Of a DNA stretch of 36,799 bases, positions 1 to 8,318 are shown in pieces. Every line of letters begins with the position of its first letter. Position 1 is the stretch's first letter. This stretch comes from Lachnospiraceae bacterium (GTDB lineage Bacteria > Bacillota > Clostridia > Lachnospirales > Lachnospiraceae): assembly GCA_022510605.1 (NCBI GenBank), contig JAFLTB010000026.1:1-36799 (forward strand). Direction: 5' to 3'. A model generated the notes under the pieces. The model did not search any database. It had not been told where the DNA came from and was given only the letters and a program-made list of their open reading frames with translations. The position numbers were made by a program, and so were the translations under genes.

Positions 1-229
1 CCAGCTGGCATATTGCTTCTGAGGCATCCATGGAAACTACCTGCATACCTTTTTCCATAAAATATTTGCTGTCACGTCCACTGCCACAGCCCGCATCCAG
101 AATGCAGTTTCCCTTTTGCAAATAGCCCAGAAATTTGTTCTGGCAGTAACTCATATCAAAATCAAAAGTTCTTTGGCAAAACTTTGCGGCGTTTTGGTTG
201 TAGTAGGTGATGGTATCGTTGTTGTTCAT
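1..229 (-). CDS. Class I SAM-dependent methyltransferase, N-terminal part (cut by window edge)
   Basis: The 76 visible codons read MNNNDTITYYNQNAAKF and continue to motif I of Rossmann methyltransferases, LDAGCGSGRDS, followed by a second beta strand ending MDAS. That is the SAM-binding start of a UbiE/tellurite-resistance-like class I methyltransferase, so the protein should transfer a methyl group from SAM; the substrate cannot be told from this part. The ATG at 229-227 overlaps the TGA of the HNH gene (228-226) as ATGA, so the two are translationally coupled, and a GAGGTG lies just upstream. The C-terminus is outside the window. A DNA-modification role next to a nuclease is possible, but these short soluble methyltransferases often act on small molecules. 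Confidence 0.85.
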   Translation of the reverse strand, partial: MNNNDTITYYNQNAAKFCQRTFDFDMSYCQNKFLGYLQKGNCILDAGCGSGRDSKYFMEKGMQVVSMDASEAICQL

Positions 230-1359
230 TGGTGCACCTCGTTTGGTTTGGGGGCAGGGGATAAAAGCCAGTTTTCAAATCCCAGTTCCTTCGCCGACTG
301 ATATACCGGCCACATGATCCCTTTTAAGTTTTCTGCGAACTCCGGCTTTGTCAATCCCTGCCGGTAAAGTTTCACCCGCACATCTTCATTGTTTACGTGC
401 TCTTTTAAGCACTTGTCAAACTCCTTATGTACTCCGTCGTAGGCCCAGGTTGCTTCATATGCCTGGTATTCCACATCGCATAATTTGGAGAAATAGCTGT
501 CCCAATCCGGCAGGTGATTACTTTTGCTGCTGTTGATACTTCGGGTGGTGGGATGAAGATTCCACAATTCATCATGGGCCACATAAGACCAGGGAATAAA
601 ATGGTCGATGGAAAGCTGCTCCTCTGTCATCCGGCAGTCTCCATAAATCTCATGAATGTCTCCGCAGGAAATAACGGCCTTCCAATATTTAGTAACCCGT
701 TCCAGCTTACGCGCCTGCGGCGGAGATATTTTGTTGACAATCCCCGGCACGCTGGGATTACGCTTTTGCAGATACTGGATGATATGGTACTGAATCCATC
801 CCCGCAAAATCACCTGGTTTGTCCTCATATAGTCCCGCCATTCCGGCGTCACCGCAATTTTACTTTTCAGCCCTGATATGTCAACAAAGTAATAGAGAAG
901 CCTTTCCTCTTTATTGATTCGCTCTGTCAGTTTTTTGCGCGAAATCTCCCATTCACGCCCTTTTAATGAATTCATAAAGGGAGCCTGTAAACGAAAGGGC
1001 ACCTGATTTGTCAGTGTCTTTTTCATCCTTAATAATTCTGCATCCTCTCCCTCGTGAAGCCACGCAATAATCCGCTCTCTTTTCTCACTGGATTTTAACC
1101 CGCTCTTTTGATAAACCGACTTCACTAATGCCTCCAATGTGTCCGAGGGCCCTAAGTTAAGACGATATTCGGTTACCATGTACCAGACATCGGCAATCAT
1201 GCAGTCAATGAGTTCTTCAAAGGAAAGCTGCTCCTTGCCCGCGCAGACATTGTCCAGAATGGCCTTGAACCAGAATAATTTGTAGCATTCGGACATGTTG
1301 TCGAAGAGGTGGGAAAGATATGAAATTGGCAGGGTGGGGGTTGGGGGTAATGGTGGCAT
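226..1359 (-). CDS. HNH endonuclease domain protein
   Basis: A 377-residue protein whose nuclease core sits near residues 245-285: IDHFIPWSYVAHDELWNL followed by a second block N..SSKSNHLP. This is the beta-beta-alpha HNH pattern, with an Asp-His on the first strand and Asn residues in the following loop and helix. HNH domains cut DNA with one metal ion. The N-terminal ~240 residues are helical, without a motif I recognise, and may bind DNA or a partner. The start is supported by AAAGGAG seven bases ahead of the ATG. The stop overlaps the methyltransferase start, so nuclease and methyltransferase form one translational unit, an arrangement that suggests a restriction- or defence-type pair. 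Target and partner dependence are unknown. Confidence 0.8.
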   Translation of the reverse strand: MPPLPPTPTLPISYLSHLFDNMSECYKLFWFKAILDNVCAGKEQLSFEELIDCMIADVWYMVTEYRLNLGPSDTLEALVKSVYQKSGLKSSEKRERIIAWLHEGEDAELLRMKKTLTNQVPFRLQAPFMNSLKGREWEISRKKLTERINKEERLLYYFVDISGLKSKIAVTPEWRDYMRTNQVILRGWIQYHIIQYLQKRNPSVPGIVNKISPPQARKLERVTKYWKAVISCGDIHEIYGDCRMTEEQLSIDHFIPWSYVAHDELWNLHPTTRSINSSKSNHLPDWDSYFSKLCDVEYQAYEATWAYDGVHKEFDKCLKEHVNNEDVRVKLYRQGLTKPEFAENLKGIMWPVYQSAKELGFENWLLSPAPKPNEVHQ

Positions 1360-1426
1360 AGGGGGCTCCTTTCGAAATTGCTACATAATGGCCTGATTTA
1401 AATCATAGAGCCGGACTCTATTATTT

Positions 1427-2008
1427 TTACTTCTCTCGTAAAATTTTTTCTCCTAGTGCTACTATTTTATTAACTTTTTCTGGTGTCCATTGTGACCAAT
1501 CGATTTCTCCATAAAGCAAGTCCCATAAATTCGAACGATAAATTTTAACTGTTTCCGGACAAAGTTTATCTTCACATTGACCATCTTTGAACGAAAACAT
1601 TGCATTAAGATTGAGTAGTATATCCCTATTTACATCCCCCTTTATCCAATTTTTCATACGCATTTTCAGATCTTCTCTTATTTCATTACTCCCATACTCA
1701 AATAAATTTTCCAAAGTAGAGTTAATATACATAACCTGTAATCTACCATAGTACTTAAACTCATCATCAATTTCTTTTAGAATAAATTTATGACCCGTCC
1801 ATATCACTTCATCTCGTCTATGAAACCATACAGCCCAATTAAAAATATAGTTTCTTTCGTCCCAGCATGCTTTCATAATGTCACTTAACATACTATAATA
1901 GTGATTTTTAATTTCTATTCCCTTAATTTCTTCTTCCTTAACCTTCCGTTTCTCATAATACTTTACAGCAAAAACACCAATGATAATTGATATTGCAATA
2001 CAAAGCAC
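1427..2008 (-). CDS. Small protein with N-terminal membrane anchor, unknown function
   Basis: A 193-residue protein that starts on GTG, supported by AAGGAGG seven bases upstream. A nearby ATG (2015-2013) is out of frame. Residues 2-16 (LCIAISIIIGVFAVK) form one membrane span followed by a very basic and acidic linker (YYEKRKVKEEEIK), so the rest should face the cytoplasm. The body is helical and rich in Trp, Tyr and Phe, with two Cys near the end (CEDKLC). I do not recognise a family; proteins of this form are often called hypothetical membrane proteins in accessory regions. It lies 67 bases ahead of the HNH gene on the same strand. The gap holds a short ATAGAG/CTCTAT hairpin and no clear promoter, so co-transcription is possible. 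Confidence 0.65.
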   Translation of the reverse strand: MLCIAISIIIGVFAVKYYEKRKVKEEEIKGIEIKNHYYSMLSDIMKACWDERNYIFNWAVWFHRRDEVIWTGHKFILKEIDDEFKYYGRLQVMYINSTLENLFEYGSNEIREDLKMRMKNWIKGDVNRDILLNLNAMFSFKDGQCEDKLCPETVKIYRSNLWDLLYGEIDWSQWTPEKVNKIVALGEKILREK

Positions 2009-2069
2009 AATTCATCCCTCCTTTTCTGTCTAATTTATTGCATTGAGAAGGCTTGGATGTTACGATGTA

Positions 2070-2239
2070 TTAATAACCCACTGTCTGGATGACTTGCTTT
2101 TGGGGTAGACGTTCCCGCTCGGCAATCCAATCATTCAGTTTTTTCCGCGTAGAATATCCTAGTTGTTGAACAACCTTCGTTACAGATTTACATTGACCAT
2201 AAAGCTGAAGGCCTTTTCTTTGTTATATCTTGAATACAC
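2070..2239 (-). pseudogene. IS3-family orfA transposase remnant (frameshifted)
   Basis: On the minus strand a GTG behind AAAGGAG opens VYSRYNKEKA, then the frame breaks near 2209-2213. One base further on it continues as LQLYGQCKSVTKVVQQLGYS and a helix ending NDWIAERERL, stopping at 2070. This is the N-terminal helix-turn-helix of IS3-type OrfA; one missing C in the run 'ggcc' would restore the usual KALQLY. Upstream, 2255-2295 holds a terminal-repeat-like stretch (AAGTTGGACACTAA) as found at IS3-family ends. OrfB and the other end are absent, so only a scar remains. The rest of the gap 2240-2449 contains nothing else recognisable apart from the direct repeat listed separately. Confidence 0.65.
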
Positions 2240-2374
2240 TTTTGACTCTCCTTTCAGAGATCCATTAGTGTCCAACTTTATGTCCGCACCCCTCATCTTT
2301 TTACATTCAGCTTGGCGTGTGCTTTGTTGTTATTAATTATATTTGTTTAAGTTTTATGCAAATACACGCCCATT

Positions 2375-2430
2375 TTTACTTCAATTACATCATTTATTAT
2401 GACTTGCTGTTTTTCTGTTGCCAAAACATT
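2375..2430. repeat. Imperfect 56-bp direct repeat, copy A (left of STAND gene)
   Basis: This stretch matches 5228-5283 over 56 bases without a gap: 18 identical bases at the start (TTTACTTCAATTACATCA), then a tail with scattered differences that ends in GTTGCCAAAA. The two copies bracket the HEPN-STAND gene in the same orientation. They may be recombination or insertion scars, or ends of two related decayed genes. Copy A lacks the second GTTGCCA found in copy B. Confidence 0.7.
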
Positions 2431-2449
2431 TAGCTAACTTAAATATATT

Positions 2450-5059
2450 TTACTCTCTGTATTTTTTTATATTTCTCGCCGCCTCTCCTTTTGTTCCCAT
2501 GTAAGTTTCAAAAATCACTCTATCTCCCACTTTAATATTTTCATATGCGTTATTTAGCGAAAAGAAGAGTCCTTTTTTAGGTGGATGCTTTGCATTGGAT
2601 ATAAAACCATATGTCTCTTTCATCTTAACCACAACGCCTTCATTTTCATCAAAAATAGTGCTTGCCTCTTCTTTATACTCGGATAAATTCATGTAGATTA
2701 TGTTATATTTTTTATTATCAATTTCTCCCTTATGAACAATCAAATTATTAATAATTCTTTCTTTATTTTTTTGATCTATTTTTGAAATAGCATATGAATA
2801 TTTTTTTAAAGTGTTCATTAATAAATCAATTGCTTCATTGTAATAATAAAAATATGACAAATCGGTCAATAGTTTCAATAAAGTAACTGCTGTTTTATCA
2901 TCTATTCTCCCAACCTCATCTAAGCTACCAATCCCTTGTTTGATTAATTTAAAACGTTCAATATAATCTCGATTTTGCAATATTCCAGCCTGTCGACGTT
3001 TCAAATCCATATATCTATTAGCCATTATGTTTAACGTTCTAAGATTCGGATGAACATCTAACTTTTTTGCTCTTATCCAAAGTTGCTCTGCCTCATCATA
3101 CTTTCCAATAAATGTATATACCCTAACTTTTTCAAGAATAATTTCATTTGTATTTGGAAGACATTTATCAGCTTTTTCGATATATTCCAATGCATTATCT
3201 ATATCTTGCATTTTTACAGTATAAAAAACTGAAAACAAGTAACACACAATTGCTCTCTCTTTATCGGTATTACATTTTTGCAATGCTATATTATAGTTAC
3301 TAATCGCTCCATATAATTCTCCTTTTTCTGCTTCCAAAAATGCTTTTACTTTATATACCTCAAAAAAATCAGGCTCAATACTTATTGCTTTATTTATTGA
3401 TATTTGATACTCGTCCCAACATTTTTCTTTTCCATACTTTAAAGCATTTCTTAAATGATATGTTGCTAACTGTTTATCAACATCACTCAATTTTGATGAT
3501 ACAGTATTAGGATTAAATGGTGCCTGTTCACTATAGACTTTTACTTGTTGTAACATATCTTTAAGAGTTTTTCTTTTAGAAAAAACACTTTTAACAAATT
3601 CATTACTTGGCGGATATCTTAATGATATATATTCTCGTGACATGTCATTCATAATATATTCACCTGATGATGCTTGTATCATATATGTAGATAACAATTC
3701 ATTAATTGAATTTCTTATATCAAGTTCTTCTTCTTCAATATAATAATCTATTATCCCATATGTTAATTTAGAATTTTCTAACAAAAACAATTGCAGTATC
3801 GTTCTTGATATTTGGGATAATTTTTCAAAAATATTTGATATACAAAATTCTATTAAATCGTCTTTATGACTTAACATCTGCCTCGCACTCGTTCCCGAGT
3901 ATATTCCACTAATATACCATTTTATTGATAATGGATTATTGTACAAATTATCATGAATTATTCTATATATTTCACTATCACTTTGCTTGTGAAGTTCTAA
4001 ACCATAATATTTAGACAATTCTCTATAATATGCAATTGCATCATTCTTTTCCAAGCCATCTATTTTTTGTCTTACTTCAAATTCTCCAACGCCAAGTCTT
4101 GACGTAATCAAAACCTTAGAATTTTCAGGAATATTCCTTAAAAAAGCATTAATTTCACCTGTATTAATTGTTTCCAAATTATCTAAAACCAACAGTGTGC
4201 TAAACGCATCCATAAACTCAACTACAGTTTCCATTGCATCAGCATCACTATCAGAAACCATAATTTGTCTACTTTTTTCTATAACGTCTGACATTTCTTT
4301 TATACCATCTTTGATTTCTACAAATTCTCCATGTGACAATGTCTTTGTTTTTAGTGTAAGCCAAATCACTGCCTCAAATGGATTTTCATCCCTTTCAATC
4401 AAATCATATAATATTTTTATTACAGTTGATGTCTTCCCCATCCCACCGTTGCCTACAACAGAAATAATTTGATTCTTTTTATTTAATATAAGTTCTGTTA
4501 TTTCTTTTATATCTTTTTTCCTACCAACAAATCCTGTATCATCAAATTCTGGTAAAGGAAGATTATGAAAAATCTTGGGATTATATTCTTTTATTCCAAC
4601 ATACTTCCTCGTTAATAACTTACTACTATCCTCTTCAATTATATTTCTAGTATTATTTAATTCAGCCCATTCAATCCAAGGCAAAGATTGATTTATCTCC
4701 TGCATTACTTCTATTAATAATGCCCTGTCACCCAATTCTAAGGGTTTTGTATGCATTACTCTGTTACGCACAGGAATAATATGTTCAAAATACTTTTCTA
4801 GTTGTTTTACCTTATCTAAATTAATTCTATACTCATAAGGGGAATTGACAATTATCTGTACAAAATCACCTAAATCTAACTGATTTAAAATATCTTCTTC
4901 ATTTTCTACATTTTTATTTCGTTCACTTGCTTTTTTTAACATTTCATCAGTAAACTTTATCTTACTACATGAAGATATAATAAATTGCTTAATATCATAT
5001 TCTATCGATGTACAAATAGAAAACATTTCAACTCTTGTTCCTAAGTTCAATTTTTGCAT
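2450..5059 (-). CDS. HEPN–STAND (NB-ARC) NTPase with TPR-like repeats and C-terminal cold-shock-like domain
   Basis: An 869-residue multidomain protein. Residues 1-150 are helical and carry PVRNRVMH, with R98-N99-x3-H103 fitting the HEPN RNase signature. FVGRKKDIKEI (177-187) opens a STAND NTPase: Walker A GNGGMGKT (203-210), Walker B TLLVLDNLE with D293, sensor ITSR (R321) and a GLPL-like NNPLSIKW (374-381). Residues ~400-500 resemble a winged helix, and ~530-680 are TPR-like helical pairs. Residues 807-866 resemble a cold-shock/S1 fold (YGFIS, KGLFF, VGDRVIFE, KGEAARNI). In STAND defence proteins the repeats sense a phage component, the NTPase oligomerises and the effector domain acts; here the likely effector is RNA cleavage. 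GGGAGGA precedes the ATG. Very AT-rich, flanked by a 56-bp direct repeat. The antiviral role is inferred. Confidence 0.8.
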   Translation of the reverse strand: MQKLNLGTRVEMFSICTSIEYDIKQFIISSCSKIKFTDEMLKKASERNKNVENEEDILNQLDLGDFVQIIVNSPYEYRINLDKVKQLEKYFEHIIPVRNRVMHTKPLELGDRALLIEVMQEINQSLPWIEWAELNNTRNIIEEDSSKLLTRKYVGIKEYNPKIFHNLPLPEFDDTGFVGRKKDIKEITELILNKKNQIISVVGNGGMGKTSTVIKILYDLIERDENPFEAVIWLTLKTKTLSHGEFVEIKDGIKEMSDVIEKSRQIMVSDSDADAMETVVEFMDAFSTLLVLDNLETINTGEINAFLRNIPENSKVLITSRLGVGEFEVRQKIDGLEKNDAIAYYRELSKYYGLELHKQSDSEIYRIIHDNLYNNPLSIKWYISGIYSGTSARQMLSHKDDLIEFCISNIFEKLSQISRTILQLFLLENSKLTYGIIDYYIEEEELDIRNSINELLSTYMIQASSGEYIMNDMSREYISLRYPPSNEFVKSVFSKRKTLKDMLQQVKVYSEQAPFNPNTVSSKLSDVDKQLATYHLRNALKYGKEKCWDEYQISINKAISIEPDFFEVYKVKAFLEAEKGELYGAISNYNIALQKCNTDKERAIVCYLFSVFYTVKMQDIDNALEYIEKADKCLPNTNEIILEKVRVYTFIGKYDEAEQLWIRAKKLDVHPNLRTLNIMANRYMDLKRRQAGILQNRDYIERFKLIKQGIGSLDEVGRIDDKTAVTLLKLLTDLSYFYYYNEAIDLLMNTLKKYSYAISKIDQKNKERIINNLIVHKGEIDNKKYNIIYMNLSEYKEEASTIFDENEGVVVKMKETYGFISNAKHPPKKGLFFSLNNAYENIKVGDRVIFETYMGTKGEAARNIKKYRE

Positions 5060-5165
5060 TTTTATCCTCCCTTCAAAATTTGGAATATAATCAAATTGCT
5101 AGTTACAAAATAACCAAAATTGCAATAGTTATGCAGAATTAATAAATACTTGGTGCGTTAACGTT

Positions 5166-5193
5166 ATATTATCCATAATCAGATTCCTCACAA
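5166..5193 (-). promoter_or_regulatory. Putative promoter of the HEPN-STAND gene
   Basis: Minus-strand TTGTGA (5193-5188), 16 bases, TAATAT (5171-5166). It would give a leader of about 100 bases before the GGGAGGA/ATG of the STAND gene. In such AT-rich DNA chance matches are common, so the call is tentative. Confidence 0.35.
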
Positions 5194-5227
5194 TTAAATA
5201 ATTTTTTTGTTGTAAAATTACCGCTTC

Positions 5228-5283
5228 TTTACTTCAATTACATCAATTATTCTGGCTTACTGATTTTCCGTTGCCAAAATGTT
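5228..5283. repeat. Imperfect 56-bp direct repeat, copy B (right of STAND gene)
   Basis: Partner of 2375-2430. It ends in GTTGCCA-N4-GTTGCCA (5270-5287). The same 11-base-period pair occurs at 9048-9065, at the far end of the island. Read on the minus strand, these tails give short peptide ends such as WQHFGN and WQQNGN, which could be remnants of related gene ends; I cannot identify the gene. Confidence 0.65.
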
Positions 5284-5455
5284 GCCACGCATTTATTATA
5301 ACAAATCCCCGCAGATTGACAACCTATTTTTGAAATGTTACGCAATAGAAACCCATTTTCGGGAATATAGGTATAAAGTACCGCCTATGCTCCTGTTACT
5401 TCTGTAAACCTTTGAAATATAAGACTCTCAAAGTGCCTAAAGCGTAATATTACAA

Positions 5456-8134
5456 TTAAACACTCTTTTCATCAATCATTAGTCTATCATCTACAATTTC
5501 ATCAATTTGATTCGATTGTTTAATCCAATTTACAAAATCGTAATTAAGCAGTTCTTCATTCCATAGGCGCACAATTTTTTTCTCTGTACAATATTGCAAA
5601 CTTTTTATAATTCGAGAGATTCTATAAAGATAACTTCCCTCATCATACATGGAATCTTCATTTTCCCATTCTTCCATCTGTCCCGAATACTGAACTATCG
5701 GTAAATTATGTGCAGTTTCTTTTTCAAGCCGCAAATAATTATTAGCCATTAACTTGCAACTATCATGTGCTTGTAATAGGGTTTTAAAATCCTTGTAAAC
5801 AATTCTTGATTTTACATCATAAGCAAAATATGGCGTTACTTTCCCGTCTATCGGATTAACAAACAAATGACAATATGAAAAGCCCTCTAATTCTTTCGGT
5901 CTTTCTACATCAACAATGCAGCCATGTATCTTTCCAGAACCTCCAAGGTGCTTAATAAATTCAGAAAGTTTCTGTTGAGCCCCCACATACCTATTTAGTA
6001 GTTGATTTACATTTTTCACATATTTTTCAAGACTATCATAATAATAAGATAAATCTTCTAACCTATTTCGTCCCAATCTCTCCAGTATTCCACCGTTCAT
6101 AAGATATAGTGATTTTCTTCCTGAACGTTTGGAATATTCGCAATACATCAAAAATAAATACACACTATTTCTTTTTAACATATAAATTGTTCCATCCTCC
6201 CTGTTAAATGACATGGAAACCAATTTCCCTCTGTTAAAATCAATATACTGTTCCCTTGTTATTTCATGTATTCCATCTTGATAATAAGCAAATATGTCAT
6301 AATCATTAGCACAATAAAAATATTTTAATCCAATATTCTTTGCTCTATATCCAATTTGATTATCAGCATATATAGTTCTTCTATCATTTACTTCATAAAA
6401 GTTTCGATGATTATGTCCATTCAAATATATCCAATGCGGATTATGTGTTTCTGCATTCCAGTCTCCTTTTTTGACATGTGTAAGAACAATAACTCTGCTT
6501 TTCCCTAATTTTTCTAATATTTTTGTGTATATAGTATTAAAACGATTTGCTTCTTGTATATCTTTCTGCCATGCTTCTTCTCTTGATAATTCATCAAAAC
6601 TTTTCCCGTATGGTATATTTGAAGCATTAAATTTTTCATTTAAACCGCTAAATCCTATTCCGCCCAAAATAATAATCGAGCTACGTTGAGTCTTATTCCG
6701 TATTTCCTCTTCACTCATTTTCAATATTTCTACTTCACTGAATATATCACATTTTCTCCTATCTTCCACACACATTAAATCATTTTGTAAAAATTTTATA
6801 CCTAAATTATCAAAAAATTTTCTATATATTTCTAAATTTTTTTCCATGTCAACACAAGGATCCCATAATTCGTGATTACCGGACACAACCACTATCTGAT
6901 TTGGATTCCACCACTGTATAAGTTCATTATAAAAGATAGCTGCAAACTCAAAAATAGATGAAGTATCCCCAGCAATCAACAAATAACTATTAAATGGTCT
7001 GGTTCCAATGGATGAAACCATGCTTCTTGCTAAAAATTTTATATATGAACGTATTTCTTCTTTTGTTGCCTTATCCTTAAATTGATTGCAAACTCGATGT
7101 ACCAAATGAATATCACTAATATAAAAAAACGGAATATGACTAATATCAAACCGTTCATGTCCATCATCGTCTACGGGTTTGGGATAACTAAATTCATTAG
7201 GTATCATAATTTCATTATTTCCCGTAATTTCATTTGAGTTAATTTCCAAAACCTTTTTTATAGTCGCAAAATATGTCCCGTCATATAGTCCTTGCAATTG
7301 CAATATCTCGCTATTGATAGTTGCACCTTCAATATTATATTTCTTTAAATCAATTCCCTGAAAACTATAGTCTCTTAACTCAGCATCAAAAAGATTCCCA
7401 TCTAAAAAATCATAAAATTTGTCAAAACCTTCAAATTTTTCTAAGACACAGTATGATTCTTCTATCATCTCATTTTCGTCAAATGATGATTTACATTGTC
7501 CACATACCACTTTAATTTTGACGTTAAACCTTTTTTCCTCAGAATCATAATATTTGTGTGTAAACTGCAATTTCCCTTTTGACTTTTGATAATTCAAAAT
7601 ATCTTCAGATATTTTTATCTGTTCTGGCATATACTGTGCAATAGAAAAATCTTCATTCATATAATTTATACATAACGCCCTCACATCTGGACGATTAGGC
7701 ATATAAACTAACCACTTAGGATTATGTGCTACAATTTTTTCTATTAAATCAATTTCTGTATTATCATCAAACAATTCATATCTTTTTTCTTGTGAAATAT
7801 ACAACAAAGTGTTTACATCTTTTTTGACTGCATTTATACAAATCATAGATGTTCTAAAATTCTCTGGTACATTATTCAATAGTTCCGGGGCTGCTTCAAC
7901 TGCCAATTCACACATTTTCTTTGTAACAAACTGGCTAGGAACATGCCGCAATGCATATCCATCCTTTTTTACTGCCGCCAAACACATTTTAGAATCTAAA
8001 CACTTTCTGGACACAAACTGTAAGGCTAAAGGATTCTGTTTAATCGCCGTCTTACAAATTTCTGTTGTTTGTTCTTTTTTAGGAATTTTTCTCAGTAACA
8101 TACCATCTTTTTTTAATTCCTTTATAATATCCAT
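5456..8134 (-). CDS. DUF4116-like repeat protein with calcineurin-like metallophosphoesterase domain
   Basis: An 892-residue protein. Residues 1-165 hold repeats of ~24 residues of DUF4116 type (AVKKDGYALRHVPSQF, AIKQNPLALQFVS). A cysteine pair (CGQC, 211-214) follows. Residues 333-580 contain all calcineurin-like phosphoesterase motifs in order: DIH (341-343), GD (389-390), GNHE (419-422), LTH (H553) and GHNH (573-576). The di-metal site therefore looks intact and should cleave a phosphoester in a nucleic acid, nucleotide or protein. Residues ~720-800 form a further conserved-looking block (GGSGKIHGCIVDV, VNPIDGKVTPYFA) of unknown role. It lies upstream of the STAND gene on the same strand, with a good promoter. 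Defence or signalling functions are inferred from the company only. The ATG follows an AG-rich leader (AAAGGATTAGGGGAGA). Confidence 0.8.
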   Translation of the reverse strand: MDIIKELKKDGMLLRKIPKKEQTTEICKTAIKQNPLALQFVSRKCLDSKMCLAAVKKDGYALRHVPSQFVTKKMCELAVEAAPELLNNVPENFRTSMICINAVKKDVNTLLYISQEKRYELFDDNTEIDLIEKIVAHNPKWLVYMPNRPDVRALCINYMNEDFSIAQYMPEQIKISEDILNYQKSKGKLQFTHKYYDSEEKRFNVKIKVVCGQCKSSFDENEMIEESYCVLEKFEGFDKFYDFLDGNLFDAELRDYSFQGIDLKKYNIEGATINSEILQLQGLYDGTYFATIKKVLEINSNEITGNNEIMIPNEFSYPKPVDDDGHERFDISHIPFFYISDIHLVHRVCNQFKDKATKEEIRSYIKFLARSMVSSIGTRPFNSYLLIAGDTSSIFEFAAIFYNELIQWWNPNQIVVVSGNHELWDPCVDMEKNLEIYRKFFDNLGIKFLQNDLMCVEDRRKCDIFSEVEILKMSEEEIRNKTQRSSIIILGGIGFSGLNEKFNASNIPYGKSFDELSREEAWQKDIQEANRFNTIYTKILEKLGKSRVIVLTHVKKGDWNAETHNPHWIYLNGHNHRNFYEVNDRRTIYADNQIGYRAKNIGLKYFYCANDYDIFAYYQDGIHEITREQYIDFNRGKLVSMSFNREDGTIYMLKRNSVYLFLMYCEYSKRSGRKSLYLMNGGILERLGRNRLEDLSYYYDSLEKYVKNVNQLLNRYVGAQQKLSEFIKHLGGSGKIHGCIVDVERPKELEGFSYCHLFVNPIDGKVTPYFAYDVKSRIVYKDFKTLLQAHDSCKLMANNYLRLEKETAHNLPIVQYSGQMEEWENEDSMYDEGSYLYRISRIIKSLQYCTEKKIVRLWNEELLNYDFVNWIKQSNQIDEIVDDRLMIDEKSV

Positions 8135-8169
8135 TCTCCCCTAATCCTTTCTTTAATTTTTATATCCTA

Positions 8170-8198
8170 ATTATAGCTTCTTCACTTGAAAGAGTAAA
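8170..8198 (-). promoter_or_regulatory. Promoter of the metallophosphoesterase gene
   Basis: Minus-strand TTTACT (8198-8193), 17 bases, TATAAT (8175-8170), about 35 bases ahead of the ATG. The -10 is perfect and the spacing ideal. It lies just inside the mobile-element remnant, so the cargo gene may be driven by a promoter brought or left by that element. Confidence 0.6.
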
Positions 8199-8214
8199 GA
8201 GAAATAGCAAATCC

Positions 8215-8270
8215 CTACTGGCCAGTCAAGAGTAAACTGAACGGCCGCGCCGCTCTTGACTAACTGGTAG
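8215..8270. repeat. GC-rich inverted repeat in mobile-element remnant (oriT-like?)
   Basis: Arms CTAC-N5-AGTCAAGAG (8215-8232) and CTCTTGACT-N5-GTAG (8253-8270) around a GC-rich loop (ACGGCCGCGCCG). It is much richer in GC than the genes on its left. It lies next to a relaxase-like C-terminal fragment, so an origin of transfer or a transcription terminator of the old element are both possible. I cannot name the element. Confidence 0.45.
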
Positions 8271-8318
8271 GAATTCGCTTCATAGCAACTAAAAGGGCTG
8301 TAAGTAACCCTCCGCCTG

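Larger units (their letters stand above)
5060..5455. other. AT-rich intergenic region between the two large island genes
   Basis: No convincing gene. It holds the ribosome binding site and likely promoter of the STAND gene (5166-5193), copy B of the 56-bp repeat (5228-5283), and a TAACGTTA palindrome at 5158-5165. From 5290 to 5455 I see no ORF or hairpin that stands out, and no clear terminator for the metallophosphoesterase gene. Confidence 0.5.
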
